Of a DNA stretch of 64,000 bases, positions 26,558-35,190 are shown piece after piece. Under the pieces are notes generated by a model. The model was not told where the DNA came from. It searched no databases and worked only from the letters and a program-made list of their open reading frames with translations. The stretch is from Marinicella gelatinilytica (GTDB lineage Bacteria; Pseudomonadota; Gammaproteobacteria; Xanthomonadales; Marinicellaceae): positions 1 through 64,000 of the forward strand of contig NZ_JAPMLN010000013.1 of assembly GCF_026410405.1 (NCBI RefSeq). The letters run 5' to 3'. The position numbers and the translations under genes were made by a program. The number at the start of each line of letters is the position of its first letter. The stretch's first letter is position 1.

Positions 26558-26821
26558 ATGAAAAATACAATAACATCTACCCAAGCAAAACAAGAATTTG
26601 GTGACGTCATTATGCGTTCTCAAATTACCCCAATCAGCGTAACAAAAAATGGCAGACCTGTTGTGGTTATCATGTCAGAAACAGAATACTCGGCCATGAA
26701 GCGCCAGAACCTTCGCGCTGTTCTTATTGAAGGGGAATTCAATGGTGATGCCGGTGAATTAAATATGCAAACCCTCAAAGAAAAGGCCAGAAAACAAATG
26801 AATGATGCACAGAATTCATAA
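26558..26821 (+). CDS. Type II antitoxin, Phd/YefM family
   Basis: The 87-residue protein begins with the Phd/YefM DNA-binding fold: STQAKQEFGDVIMRSQITPISVTKNGRPVVVIMSETEY. The C-terminal tail (ELNMQTLKEKARKQMNDAQNS) is the part that would wrap and neutralise a toxin. It normally represses its own operon. The downstream ParE gene overlaps it and is broken, so this is now an orphan antitoxin that could still repress or neutralise a related toxin elsewhere. Confidence 0.88.
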   Translation: MKNTITSTQAKQEFGDVIMRSQITPISVTKNGRPVVVIMSETEYSAMKRQNLRAVLIEGEFNGDAGELNMQTLKEKARKQMNDAQNS

Positions 26822-27095
26822 GCAACACCAAGCCGAACAGGATTTAATCGAAATTTGGATGTATTCTTGTTGAAACTGGGGCGTTAAACAAGCGGATACT
26901 TATTTAGATATATAGGACGAAGCGCTCCAGAATATTACGACAAACCCTGAGATAAGCGTCAAAATTGATTATATAAGAGCTGGCTATTACAAACACCCAA
27001 TCAAAGAACATCTGATTTTTTACACGATTCATGATTTAACTACTCATGTTGTTCGTGTATTGGGTAATGAGATGGACTATGTCCAGCATTTATAG
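26805..27095 (+). pseudogene. ParE/RelE-type toxin with two in-frame stops
   Basis: One frame of 97 codons reads MHRIHKQHQAEQDLIEIW, is broken by TGA at 26871 and TAG at 26913, and continues DEALQNITTNPEISVKIDY, IRAGYYKHPIKEHLIFY and HVVRVLGNEMDYVQHL. The pattern (x-A-x-x-D-L-x-x-I-W at the start, H-x-I-F-Y then V-x-R-V-L near the end) is that of ParE toxins, gyrase poisons. It overlaps the antitoxin gene by 17 bases, as in intact operons. Frame is preserved, so inactivation was by point mutations. Confidence 0.85.
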
Positions 27096-27130
27096 AAATT
27101 GCATAGGTATACGTTTATTAGTCTTTGATG

Positions 27131-29185
27131 TTAAACCTTCGCCAAAGTGGCGGCTTGGCGTTGCCAGCGGTGAATAATGGCTTGGCAGTTTTCCGGGTGG
27201 GTCTTTTGCATCAATTGTGCCAGTTTTTGTGCTTGATCTAATAGATCTTTATCGGTTTCCAAATTAACCAGTCGAAATTGCATGGCACCTTTTTGACGGG
27301 TGCCTAATATCTCTCCGGGACCGCGCAGTTTTAAATCGGTTTTGGCAATTTTAAAACCGTCATTGGTGTCGCGCATGGTGGAGAGTCGTATTTGTGCATT
27401 TTGACTCAAAGGTGCTTGATACATGAGCACACAATGCGATTGGCGTTCACCTCGACCAACGCGACCACGCAACTGATGTAATTGCGATAAGCCCAGACGT
27501 TCGGCATTTTCAATCACCATCAAAGTGGCATTTGGAACATCGACCCCCACCTCAATAACAGTGGTGGCCACCAACAGCTGGATTTTGGCCGCTTTAAAAT
27601 CAGCCATCACTGCGGTTTTTTCGTCGTCTTTTAATCGACCATGGACTAAACCGATTTTTAAATTTGGAAACCAATCCTGTAATTCTTCATAGGTATCTTC
27701 CGCGGCCTTGGCCCGTAAGTGCTCAGACTCTTCCACCAGGGTGCATACCCAATAAGCCTGTTCACCGCGCTTGCAGGCGGCCTGTATGCGATCCGCTAAT
27801 TGCGGCATTTTTTTATTGTCCAACAACACCGTATTCACCATTTGCCGATTAGGTGGCAGCTCATCAATCACTGAAACATCCAAATTAGCATACGCCACCT
27901 GCGCTAAAGTTCGCGGAATCGGTGTGGCAGTCATAATTAAGGTATGAGGCAACAAATCCTTATCTGCGCCTTTGTTTTTCATGGATAAGCGTTGATGCAC
28001 GCCAAACCGGTGCTGTTCGTCAATAATCACCAGAGCCAAATTGCGATACACCACGTCTTCCTGAAACAATGCATGGGTACCAATGATGACTTGCGCCTGA
28101 TCAGCAATGCGTGCTAGTTGTTCACGTCGTTCAGCTGATTTTAAACGACCTGATAAAAACGCCATTTCATTATCTGGGAAAAATTCAGCCAGAGTTAAAC
28201 GGTGCTGTTCCGCCAATATCGATGTCGGTGCCATTAACACCGCCTGTTTGCCGTTTATAAGCGCATGAAAAATGGCACCGGCAGCCACCGCGGTTTTGCC
28301 GCTACCGACATCACCCTGAATAAGCCGTTGCATCGGTACTGCTTGGCATAAATCCGTTGAGATGTCGTGTAATACCCGTAGTTGCGCATCTGTTAACGTG
28401 AAAGGCAGTAAATCTAAAAAATTCTGTTTTTGTGCTGCGCTCAGAGTTAATACTGGTGCTTGGTGTTGTTGGCGTTTTTGTCTGAGGGCTTGCAAAGCCA
28501 GGAAATGGCTAACCATTTCCTCTATTTTTAAGCGCTTCTGACTGGCATGACGGCCACTTAATAGACGCGCCATATCAACATCAGGCGATGGTTGGTGAAC
28601 ATCATGTAAGGCCGTTTGCAAATCAGGCAGGGTGGCTTGTTCAAGCCAGTCTTTCGGTAACAGTTCAGGTAAATTAATCAGGCCTGTTTGTAAGTGTCCC
28701 AGGACTTGCGCCACTGCATTTTGAATGCGTTTTTGAGGTAAACCTTCGGTTTTTGGGTAGATGGCCGTCAGTCGATCAGTTAATGGCGGAATGTCTTCTG
28801 CTAACCAAAACTCAGGATGAATCATTTCCAAGCCATGCATGCCATGGTTAACTTCCCCAAATGCAAGAATCCGTTTGCCGGTTTGCATTTTAATTTTTTG
28901 AGAATAATAGAAGTTAAAAAACTTTAACTGAATAAAACCACTGTCGTCGGCCACTTCACAGACCAAAATTGTACGCTTACCTTGAATCACATAGCTTTTA
29001 GTGATTTCGCCTTGAATAAGAACCGGCTGCAAACTTTGGGCATGGCTTATCGGAGTCAGTTTGGTTTTATCCTCATAGCGCATCGGCAAATGAAACAGTA
29101 AGTCCAAAACCGATTCGATGTTAAGCTGCTTAAGTTTATCAACCGCCGCAGGACCGATACCTTTAAGATCTGTTAATTGCACCAC
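27131..29185 (-). CDS. recG: ATP-dependent DNA helicase RecG
   Basis: The 684-residue branch-migrating helicase remodels stalled replication forks and Holliday junctions. The N-terminal wedge/OB domain includes GIGPAAVDKLKQLNI and LLFHLPMRYED. Helicase motifs are LIQGDVGSGKTAVA, MAPTSILAEQH, IIDEQHRFGVHQR, TATPIPRTLAQV, and QLRGRVGRGERQSHC. The start is GTG at 29185, with AAAGGG five bases before it overlapping the end of ridA. It is the last gene of the rpoZ-spoT-ridA-recG operon. Confidence 0.97.
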   Translation of the reverse strand: MVQLTDLKGIGPAAVDKLKQLNIESVLDLLFHLPMRYEDKTKLTPISHAQSLQPVLIQGEITKSYVIQGKRTILVCEVADDSGFIQLKFFNFYYSQKIKMQTGKRILAFGEVNHGMHGLEMIHPEFWLAEDIPPLTDRLTAIYPKTEGLPQKRIQNAVAQVLGHLQTGLINLPELLPKDWLEQATLPDLQTALHDVHQPSPDVDMARLLSGRHASQKRLKIEEMVSHFLALQALRQKRQQHQAPVLTLSAAQKQNFLDLLPFTLTDAQLRVLHDISTDLCQAVPMQRLIQGDVGSGKTAVAAGAIFHALINGKQAVLMAPTSILAEQHRLTLAEFFPDNEMAFLSGRLKSAERREQLARIADQAQVIIGTHALFQEDVVYRNLALVIIDEQHRFGVHQRLSMKNKGADKDLLPHTLIMTATPIPRTLAQVAYANLDVSVIDELPPNRQMVNTVLLDNKKMPQLADRIQAACKRGEQAYWVCTLVEESEHLRAKAAEDTYEELQDWFPNLKIGLVHGRLKDDEKTAVMADFKAAKIQLLVATTVIEVGVDVPNATLMVIENAERLGLSQLHQLRGRVGRGERQSHCVLMYQAPLSQNAQIRLSTMRDTNDGFKIAKTDLKLRGPGEILGTRQKGAMQFRLVNLETDKDLLDQAQKLAQLMQKTHPENCQAIIHRWQRQAATLAKV

Positions 29186-29194
29186 CTGTGCCCT

Positions 29195-29575
29195 TTAGGG
29201 CATGGCTATGATGGCATCAATTTCAATAAGAGAATCCTTGGGTAAGCGTGCCACTTGAACTGCTGCACGTGCCGGATAGGGTTCACTTAAATAACCACTC
29301 ATAATTTCATTCAAACCGGCAAAATCATTCAAGTCTTGCAAGTACACATTGAGCTTAATGGCATTTTGTAAGCCACTACCGGCGGCTTCCGCCACTGCCT
29401 GTAAATTTTTAAACACCTGATGCGCTTGCCGGGAAAAGTCTGCGGGTAACATGTCACCGGTTTTCGGGTCTATGGGAATTTGTCCCGAGGTATATAACAC
29501 CCCATCATAAACAACTGCTTGTGAATAAGTGCCGATGGCAGCCGGTGCTTTATCTGTATTAATTATTTTTTTCAT
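29195..29575 (-). CDS. ridA: RidA family enamine/imine deaminase
   Basis: The 126-residue protein hydrolyses reactive enamines and imines released by PLP enzymes. It has family motifs IGTYSQAV, LYTSGQIPIDP, the N-x-Y region LNVYLQDLNDF, and YPARAAVQVARLPKDSLIEIDAIA-type end with the substrate-binding arginine. It overlaps spoT by 17 bases. In E. coli the spoT-recG interval holds trmH instead; ridA in this place is seen in other gammaproteobacteria. Confidence 0.95.
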   Translation of the reverse strand: MKKIINTDKAPAAIGTYSQAVVYDGVLYTSGQIPIDPKTGDMLPADFSRQAHQVFKNLQAVAEAAGSGLQNAIKLNVYLQDLNDFAGLNEIMSGYLSEPYPARAAVQVARLPKDSLIEIDAIIAMP

Positions 29576-31757
29576 GGTAGACCCGTTTAACGTTAAGAAC
29601 TTCAGTGTGGCGCTGTAATCGGTTCATTAATTGAGTGGCATGACCTCTGCTCTCAACCTCAACCACAAAATTTAATTGTGAAAAACCGCCTTCTTTGTCC
29701 ACTTGATCAATGGTAACAATATTAACATCTTCCGCAGCTATCAAGGAAGCCAGATTCGCCAATACCCCGGTACGATTAATAACATCCACCATCAATTTTG
29801 TTTTAAACACCCCCGAAGGATCGACATTCCATTGGCATTTAACTGAACGCTCAGGACTGTCTTTTAATGTTTCCATTAGATTAACACACTGACTGCGGTG
29901 AATAACAACGCCTTTAGCAGGACTTAAATAACCGGTGATTTCATCACCCGGTAAGGGAAAACAGCAATGTGGATAGTTAACAATCGAACCTTCGGTGCCA
30001 TCAATAACAAGCGCTTCTTTAGGCTGATAGTCTTTATCGAGCTTGCGTTTTTTCATCAACGGCAGTAATTTTCGAGCCACAATCGATGGCAATAACTGCC
30101 CATAGGCGAAGGACTTTAACAAATCATCCATGGATTCTAACTGATAGTGTTTTAAAACACGGTTAATGGTTCTGGCATCCAAAGCCTCAAAAGAATGACC
30201 AAAGGTGTCCAAAGCACGGTCTAACATTCGATGACCCAGTAATAAGGCATCTTCATCTTTAATGTCTTTCAGTTCTTTTCTGATGGCAGTTCGTGCTTTA
30301 CTGGAGACCACCACGCTTAACCAATCGGCATTGACCGTTAGACCTTTGGTGGTTTTAATGGTAACGGTGTCACCGGTTTCCAAAACCTTTGATAAGGTCG
30401 CCGGTTCATCATTGACCACTGCACTCACAGCATGAGAGCCAACAGATGTATGAATGGCATAGGCAAAGTCCATAGCTGTTGATTTTATCGGCAACTGGAC
30501 AATATCACCTTTGGGGGTAAAGACATAAATTTCATCCAGGCCTAAATCAGATTTGAAATTTTCATAAAATTCCAATGAACTACCTGAATCTTCTTGTAAC
30601 CTTAACAGCGACCCAAGCCAACTGCGCACTTTATTCATCGAAGCAGTTGATTGTGCAGCCTTTTGTTTATACAACCAGTGTGCCGCCACCCCTGCCTCAC
30701 TCATTTGATCCATGTTCTCTGTGCGGATTTGAATCTCTAGTTTAAGACCATAAGGACCTGTAACAATGCTATGAATTGACTGGTAACCGTTTTGTTTCGG
30801 TACCGCAATGTAATCTTTGAAACCATTTTCACTGGGCGGATATAGATTGTGGATAACCCCCAAAGCCAGATAACATTGATGTAACTCCTGCACAATGATG
30901 CGAACACCAAATAAATCATGAACTTCATCCAACGTTAATTGTTTTGACTTAATTTTTTTGTAAATACTATAAGGCGATTTCTGTCGACCGCTTACCTCAG
31001 CAACCATAGACGCATCGAGCAATGCTTTTTCGATGTTCTTACAAATCTTTTCAATGGCTTTTTTACGATTTCCGGCAATTTCTTTGGCACCGGAAACAAT
31101 TTGTTGATAGCGATTGGGATGTAGGGCTTTAAAAGCATGCTCTTCCAATTCTTTTTGGATTTGCTTTAAGCCGATACGTTCGGCAATGGGGGCATACACA
31201 TCAATGGTTTCTTGAGATATACGCTTTTGACCCGGCCGGCTCATGGCTTCAATGGTGCGCATATTATGTAAACGGTCAGCCAATTTAATGATAATTACAC
31301 GGATATCATCGGACATGGCAAACAACATTTTCACAAACGTTTCTGCCTGAGCTTCTTTAAAGTTTCGGAATTTCAGCTTGTCTAATTTGGTGACTGCTTC
31401 TACCAAGTTGGCGATATCTTTATTAAACTCTTTAACAATATCGTCAAATCTAACGTCGGTATCTTCAATGGTGTCATGTAGAACACCGGCAATTAATGTA
31501 TCAATATCCACCCGCATCTCAGCCAAAATGGCCGCCACTGTAATCGGATGGGTTATATACGGTTCACCGGATTTTCGGATTTGTTTTTCATGGGCGTAAG
31601 CACCGTAATGAACGGCTTTGCGCAATGCTGATTTCTCGTCAGCATTGAGATAAGAATTGGTGTTTTCTTTGAGTTTTTTAAAAGCAGCTTGTACCGCTTT
31701 ATGACTCATGGTGTCAGAAGTGTATGACAAACCTGTCGTCATCACATCCAACACCAT
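29559..31757 (-). CDS. spoT: Bifunctional (p)ppGpp synthetase/hydrolase
   Basis: This 732-residue RelA/SpoT homologue controls the stringent response. The hydrolase HD domain (GEPYITHPITVAAIL, LLHDTIEDT-type VLHDTIEDTDV, KLADRLHNMRT) is intact, so it can degrade (p)ppGpp. The synthetase region (SIYKKIKSK, DLFGVRIIVQE, NGYQSIHS, EIQIRT) is followed by a TGS domain (VFTPKGDIVQLP) and a C-terminal ACT domain. Pairing with rpoZ and intact hydrolase residues identify it as SpoT rather than RelA. Starts at 31742 or 31709 are also possible, since MVLDVMTTGLSYTSDT lies before the conserved part. Confidence 0.95.
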   Translation of the reverse strand: MVLDVMTTGLSYTSDTMSHKAVQAAFKKLKENTNSYLNADEKSALRKAVHYGAYAHEKQIRKSGEPYITHPITVAAILAEMRVDIDTLIAGVLHDTIEDTDVRFDDIVKEFNKDIANLVEAVTKLDKLKFRNFKEAQAETFVKMLFAMSDDIRVIIIKLADRLHNMRTIEAMSRPGQKRISQETIDVYAPIAERIGLKQIQKELEEHAFKALHPNRYQQIVSGAKEIAGNRKKAIEKICKNIEKALLDASMVAEVSGRQKSPYSIYKKIKSKQLTLDEVHDLFGVRIIVQELHQCYLALGVIHNLYPPSENGFKDYIAVPKQNGYQSIHSIVTGPYGLKLEIQIRTENMDQMSEAGVAAHWLYKQKAAQSTASMNKVRSWLGSLLRLQEDSGSSLEFYENFKSDLGLDEIYVFTPKGDIVQLPIKSTAMDFAYAIHTSVGSHAVSAVVNDEPATLSKVLETGDTVTIKTTKGLTVNADWLSVVVSSKARTAIRKELKDIKDEDALLLGHRMLDRALDTFGHSFEALDARTINRVLKHYQLESMDDLLKSFAYGQLLPSIVARKLLPLMKKRKLDKDYQPKEALVIDGTEGSIVNYPHCCFPLPGDEITGYLSPAKGVVIHRSQCVNLMETLKDSPERSVKCQWNVDPSGVFKTKLMVDVINRTGVLANLASLIAAEDVNIVTIDQVDKEGGFSQLNFVVEVESRGHATQLMNRLQRHTEVLNVKRVYHEKNN

Positions 31758-31784
31758 TTAAAATTTAAAAAGTCTTGATAATCG

Positions 31785-32063
31785 TTACTCGCTGTCTTCA
31801 TTATCTTGGGTCTCAGCGGCTGCATTCCAAGCTTCCAGCTCTTTCGCACGCTTAGCTTCCAGTTCTAACTCAGCCAGTATTTCATTATTAATTTTGCCAT
31901 CTGCAATTTCTCGCAAAGCCAAAACTGTGGGCTTATCATTTTCTTCTTCTACCATTGGCTCTTGGCCGTTGGCAATTAAGCGGGCGCGTTTTGACGCCAT
32001 GATAACCAAATCAAAACGATTCGGTACGACTTCTAAACAATCTTCTACGGTCACTCGTGCCAT
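31785..32063 (-). CDS. rpoZ: RNA polymerase omega subunit
   Basis: This 92-residue protein begins [30 protein letters not shown], the conserved omega core that clasps the beta-prime C-terminus and helps form the ppGpp site 1 on RNA polymerase. Ending with acidic residues is usual. It is 27 bases upstream of spoT, the classic arrangement; gmk, normally just before it, is not here. Confidence 0.97.
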   Translation of the reverse strand: MARVTVEDCLEVVPNRFDLVIMASKRARLIANGQEPMVEEENDKPTVLALREIADGKINNEILAELELEAKRAKELEAWNAAAETQDNEDSE

Positions 32064-32195
32064 TTTTATTTCCTGTGTTATTTTTTGCGCAATCGCGCAT
32101 TTTAATCAAATCAGCAACTATTTTCAAAGTTTATTGTGTTTGAAGCCAATTAGTATCAATGGTTTGTCGAATTTTACCACTTTTGCCGCACACCA

Positions 32196-33674
32196 TCAGC
32201 GACCGGGACGATTTCTATCTCGCTCTCGATTATGCTCATCATCGGTGATAAGAGGTTCATATTCAACGACTTGAGCGTCTATTTTTGCTGTTTGGTAAAA
32301 ATCCAGATTTTCATTTTTACGCAAATTTTTCAAAATTCGGACCGCTTGGTAATTTTGACCCAATAAATGCGCCCGTCTGGCCATCGCTTGAGCGGCATCA
32401 ATCGGCTTCATGGCTTTGTAATAGGCAATTGCCAACATATCTTGATAATGTGGATTTTCAGGGTACTGATAGCTGAGTTTACGTATATTACGAATGGCCT
32501 GATCTATCACCTCTAAATCATCGGATTGCATCATGATTTGAGCCGTCTCTTCCAGCACCAGATTATTTTCCGGATACTGAGTAAGCAATTGTTTGATAAA
32601 TGTCTGACCTTGCTTGCCATCCATTCGACTTAAGTTCTGAGCTTTTAATAACTTCACCACCACCATGGTTTCTGCATCCGTATTAATTTTTTCGATGGTG
32701 TTAAGTGAGGCTGCAAATTTATTGTGCTGATATTGATGCAAAGCACGACCATATAAAAATGCAGCTGAGTTGACTTTAGATTCGCTTTGGTTATTATAGT
32801 AGGCTTCCAAACCGTCAAACTCATTGGCCGTTAATACCCGTAACCGCTCCTTGACAAAATCATACATACTCGATTCTTTATACACCTTAGGCGCAAAATT
32901 TTTACTGCGGTTTTTTGCTTCAGTAACACGATTGACTGATAGTGGATGAGTTCTTAAATACTCTGGCAATTGGTAACGAGGATCAACTCGATTTTTTGTC
33001 ATTAATTTAGCAAAAAAACCAGCCATGCCTTCAGGATTCAGATCGGCTTTATACAAGGTATTAATACCGACACGATCAGCTTCGTATTCGTGATAACGGG
33101 TAAAGTTAATTGCCAATTGTTGTTGCAGCCCAGACATGGTTGATGCAATGGCAATGGGCGCATCACCACTGCTGCTCGAACTGGCGGCAGCCGCAGCCGC
33201 GAGCATTCCTAAAAGTATAGGGATGGTGGCTTTTTGTTGTTTCGCAATCATACGCGAAATATGGCGTTGACTCACATGGGCAATTTCATGCGCCAAAACC
33301 CCTGCCAATTCACTTTCGTTGGCAGTTTCCAGAATAAGTCCTGAATAAACCACAATTAATCCACCCGGATAAGCAGATGCATTAATAACATCTGCCGGTA
33401 CCACAAAAAAGTCATACGCTTGCGTGGGCTTGTCGGAATGAGCCGCTAATCGGTAACCCAGATGATAAATATAAGAAGCCACCACTGCGTCAGTCATCAC
33501 CATTTGGTAGGCATACATTTGCTGTCTGATTTCTTTACGATAACGCGCCTCATCATCTTCCGACATCACAGCATCAGAAGGGTTACCCAAATCCGGTAAC
33601 TTTATTTGCGCGTACGCCACCGGTTGCCAGAGACTGACAAACAAATAGATGATTAAAACAAATTTCATGCCCAT
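32196..33674 (-). CDS. bepA: M48 family metalloprotease with TPR repeats, BepA-like
   Basis: The 492-residue exported protein has a signal peptide (cleaved after VAYA), an M48 zinc protease domain with HEIAHVSQRH, and the downstream glutamate in YEADRVG. The C-terminal half, from about residue 300, is made of TPR-like helices. BepA in E. coli helps LptD maturation and degrades stalled outer membrane proteins in the periplasm, and the domain order matches. The true start may be the second Met (33668). It is monocistronic and divergent from tusD. Confidence 0.9.
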   Translation of the reverse strand: MGMKFVLIIYLFVSLWQPVAYAQIKLPDLGNPSDAVMSEDDEARYRKEIRQQMYAYQMVMTDAVVASYIYHLGYRLAAHSDKPTQAYDFFVVPADVINASAYPGGLIVVYSGLILETANESELAGVLAHEIAHVSQRHISRMIAKQQKATIPILLGMLAAAAAASSSSSGDAPIAIASTMSGLQQQLAINFTRYHEYEADRVGINTLYKADLNPEGMAGFFAKLMTKNRVDPRYQLPEYLRTHPLSVNRVTEAKNRSKNFAPKVYKESSMYDFVKERLRVLTANEFDGLEAYYNNQSESKVNSAAFLYGRALHQYQHNKFAASLNTIEKINTDAETMVVVKLLKAQNLSRMDGKQGQTFIKQLLTQYPENNLVLEETAQIMMQSDDLEVIDQAIRNIRKLSYQYPENPHYQDMLAIAYYKAMKPIDAAQAMARRAHLLGQNYQAVRILKNLRKNENLDFYQTAKIDAQVVEYEPLITDDEHNRERDRNRPGR

Positions 33675-33759
33675 ATTGTATAATTTAGACTGTTAATTTA
33701 CGCTTAAATTCAATAACGATTACTTATTTTACGTTAACCGGTTAGCTATCTATAGAAAT

Positions 33760-34080
33760 ATGCGTCTTTGTTTATTAATCAACCCCACCGACAACTGGCA
33801 ACAAGCTGTTGCGCATGCCCGCAAATTGGTAACGGCCTCAGCAGAAAAGCATGAAGTGATTGGTCTGTTTTTCTACGGATCTGCCGCCAAGATCATTGCC
33901 GATCCGAAACAACAAGCTCAATGGTTGTCTTTCAGCAACATCCCTTTATATATTTGTCGCACCATGGTGGAACAACATAATCTCTGCGATGAATTACTTG
34001 AACCACCCTTTACGGTTATCGGCATGGCACCTTGGGTCGTGTTAATGGAACAAGCTGATCGTATTGTGGAGATTATTTAA
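33760..34080 (+). CDS. tusD: Sulfurtransferase TusD (DsrE family)
   Basis: The 106-residue protein is the first of the TusBCD complex, which passes persulfide sulfur from TusA to TusE for 2-thiouridine at tRNA position 34. It shows the DsrE fold with LFFYGSAAKI and the likely active cysteine in IYICRTMVEQ. It has a TAATG junction with tusC. E. coli TusD is somewhat longer. Confidence 0.88.
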   Translation: MRLCLLINPTDNWQQAVAHARKLVTASAEKHEVIGLFFYGSAAKIIADPKQQAQWLSFSNIPLYICRTMVEQHNLCDELLEPPFTVIGMAPWVVLMEQADRIVEII

Positions 34081-34358
34081 TGCGGACTTTATTCAATATT
34101 ACACCTGACCAGGATATACAAAGGCTACAACAAACACATCTCCTGATACTGGCATTACTCAATTTTGACCATACCGTGGACATTGTATTTCATAACAACA
34201 GCGACCTGCTGATAGAGGACCACCAGAACTTGTATCAACAATGGCAAGCTTTACCTTTATATGGTGCCCGCGATTTTAAGTTCCTGAACAGCCGTCAGGA
34301 CAACATCAGTCAGCAACATTTTCACAAACTCATCCAACAAGCCGACTTTATCTCATGA
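34080..34358 (+). CDS. tusC: Probable sulfur relay protein TusC (DsrF-like)
   Basis: The 92-residue product is short for TusC (about 119 residues in E. coli) and has weak similarity by eye: HLLILALLNFDHTVDIVFHNN fits the strand-helix pattern of DsrE/F proteins. The assignment rests on its position between tusD (1-base overlap) and tusB (4-base overlap). Confidence 0.7.
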   Translation: MRTLFNITPDQDIQRLQQTHLLILALLNFDHTVDIVFHNNSDLLIEDHQNLYQQWQALPLYGARDFKFLNSRQDNISQQHFHKLIQQADFIS

Positions 34359-34621
34359 GCACACTTCACCAATACAAATGGCAAAACCTTACGCACTGCC
34401 AACGGCGTTTGCATTATTTAGCCGCTGATGATGCGTTGCTTATTTACGGTACATTCAATCGCAGTGCGCAACAACAATTAATGGCTCAACACGACATTCT
34501 GAGTGCCCGGTGTTTCTGGCTGACAAACAAACCTTCACGTGACGACGACATCGCACATGTCAATTATCAACAATGGTTGACCTTGATCGCTGAACACGAT
34601 AAAACACACACATGGAAATAA
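34355..34621 (+). CDS. tusB: Probable sulfur relay protein TusB (DsrH-like)
   Basis: The 88-residue protein starts MSTLHQYKW and contains DDALLIYGTFNR, the usual D-x-x-L-L-x-x-D/G-G-V region of TusB. It completes the TusBCD heterohexamer. It overlaps tusC by 4 and tusE by 10 bases. TusB itself needs no catalytic cysteine. Confidence 0.75.
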   Translation: MSTLHQYKWQNLTHCQRRLHYLAADDALLIYGTFNRSAQQQLMAQHDILSARCFWLTNKPSRDDDIAHVNYQQWLTLIAEHDKTHTWK

Positions 34622-34929
34622 CTGAGCTCAGAATTGACCAACATGGCCATTTGCAAAACGCCGCTGACTGGAGTCCAGAAGTGGCTGACATTTTTGCGCA
34701 AAAAGATGGTTTAATATTGACTGAAAAACACTTGGAAATTATTATGGCGGTTCGCGATATTTACCAAGAGACCGGAGATACACCACCTATGCGGTTGTTA
34801 ATTAAGGTACTGAGATTACGACTTCATGATGACATTGACTCACGTTATTTATACCGATTATTTCCAGACGGACCGGTACGCTATGCCAGTAAATATGCCG
34901 GTTTACCCAAGCCTAAACATTGTATGTAA
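34612..34929 (+). CDS. tusE: Sulfur carrier TusE (DsrC family)
   Basis: The 105-residue protein ends in PKHCM, with the penultimate cysteine that carries persulfide in the TusE/DsrC family. ADWSPEVADIFAQKDGLILTEKH and the YLYRLFPDGPVRYASKYAGLPKP tail are diagnostic. It receives sulfur from TusD and delivers it to MnmA. The nearby genes suit a tRNA thiolation role rather than dissimilatory sulfur metabolism. Confidence 0.92.
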   Translation: MEITELRIDQHGHLQNAADWSPEVADIFAQKDGLILTEKHLEIIMAVRDIYQETGDTPPMRLLIKVLRLRLHDDIDSRYLYRLFPDGPVRYASKYAGLPKPKHCM

Positions 34930-34934
34930 AAAAA

Positions 34935-35189
34935 ATGAAAAATGAAATCATCGTTTACAGCACCCGAATATGCCCTTTCTGCGTGGCTGCTAAAAACTTA
35001 TTGACAAGCCAAAACTTGGATTACCAAGAAATTATGGTCGACAAAGACCCAGAACAAAGAGCCATAATGATGGAAAAAAGCGGCCGCACGTCGGTCCCTC
35101 AAATTTTTATTAATGGCACCCATGTGGGTGGTTTTGATGACTTAAATGCAAAAGTTCGTAACAACGAACTCAACTCTTTGTTGCGATAA
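34935..35189 (+). CDS. grxC: Glutaredoxin 3
   Basis: About 84 residues from the ATG at 34935 (MKNEIIVYS); the longer frame would start at a TTG inside tusE. The dithiol active site C-P-F-C lies in STRICPFCVAAK, and TSVPQIFINGTHVGGFDDL carries the cis-proline and glutathione-binding GG. It reduces disulfides and mixed disulfides with glutathione. Its tandem position after tusE suggests it is co-transcribed with the sulfur relay operon. Confidence 0.93.
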   Translation: MKNEIIVYSTRICPFCVAAKNLLTSQNLDYQEIMVDKDPEQRAIMMEKSGRTSVPQIFINGTHVGGFDDLNAKVRNNELNSLLR

Positions 35190-35190
35190 T

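Noticed and set aside
26871-26915. Programmed recoding (TGA/TAG read-through) in the ParE gene
   Set aside because: Two different stop codons in a small toxin with no recoding signal; decay is the simpler explanation.
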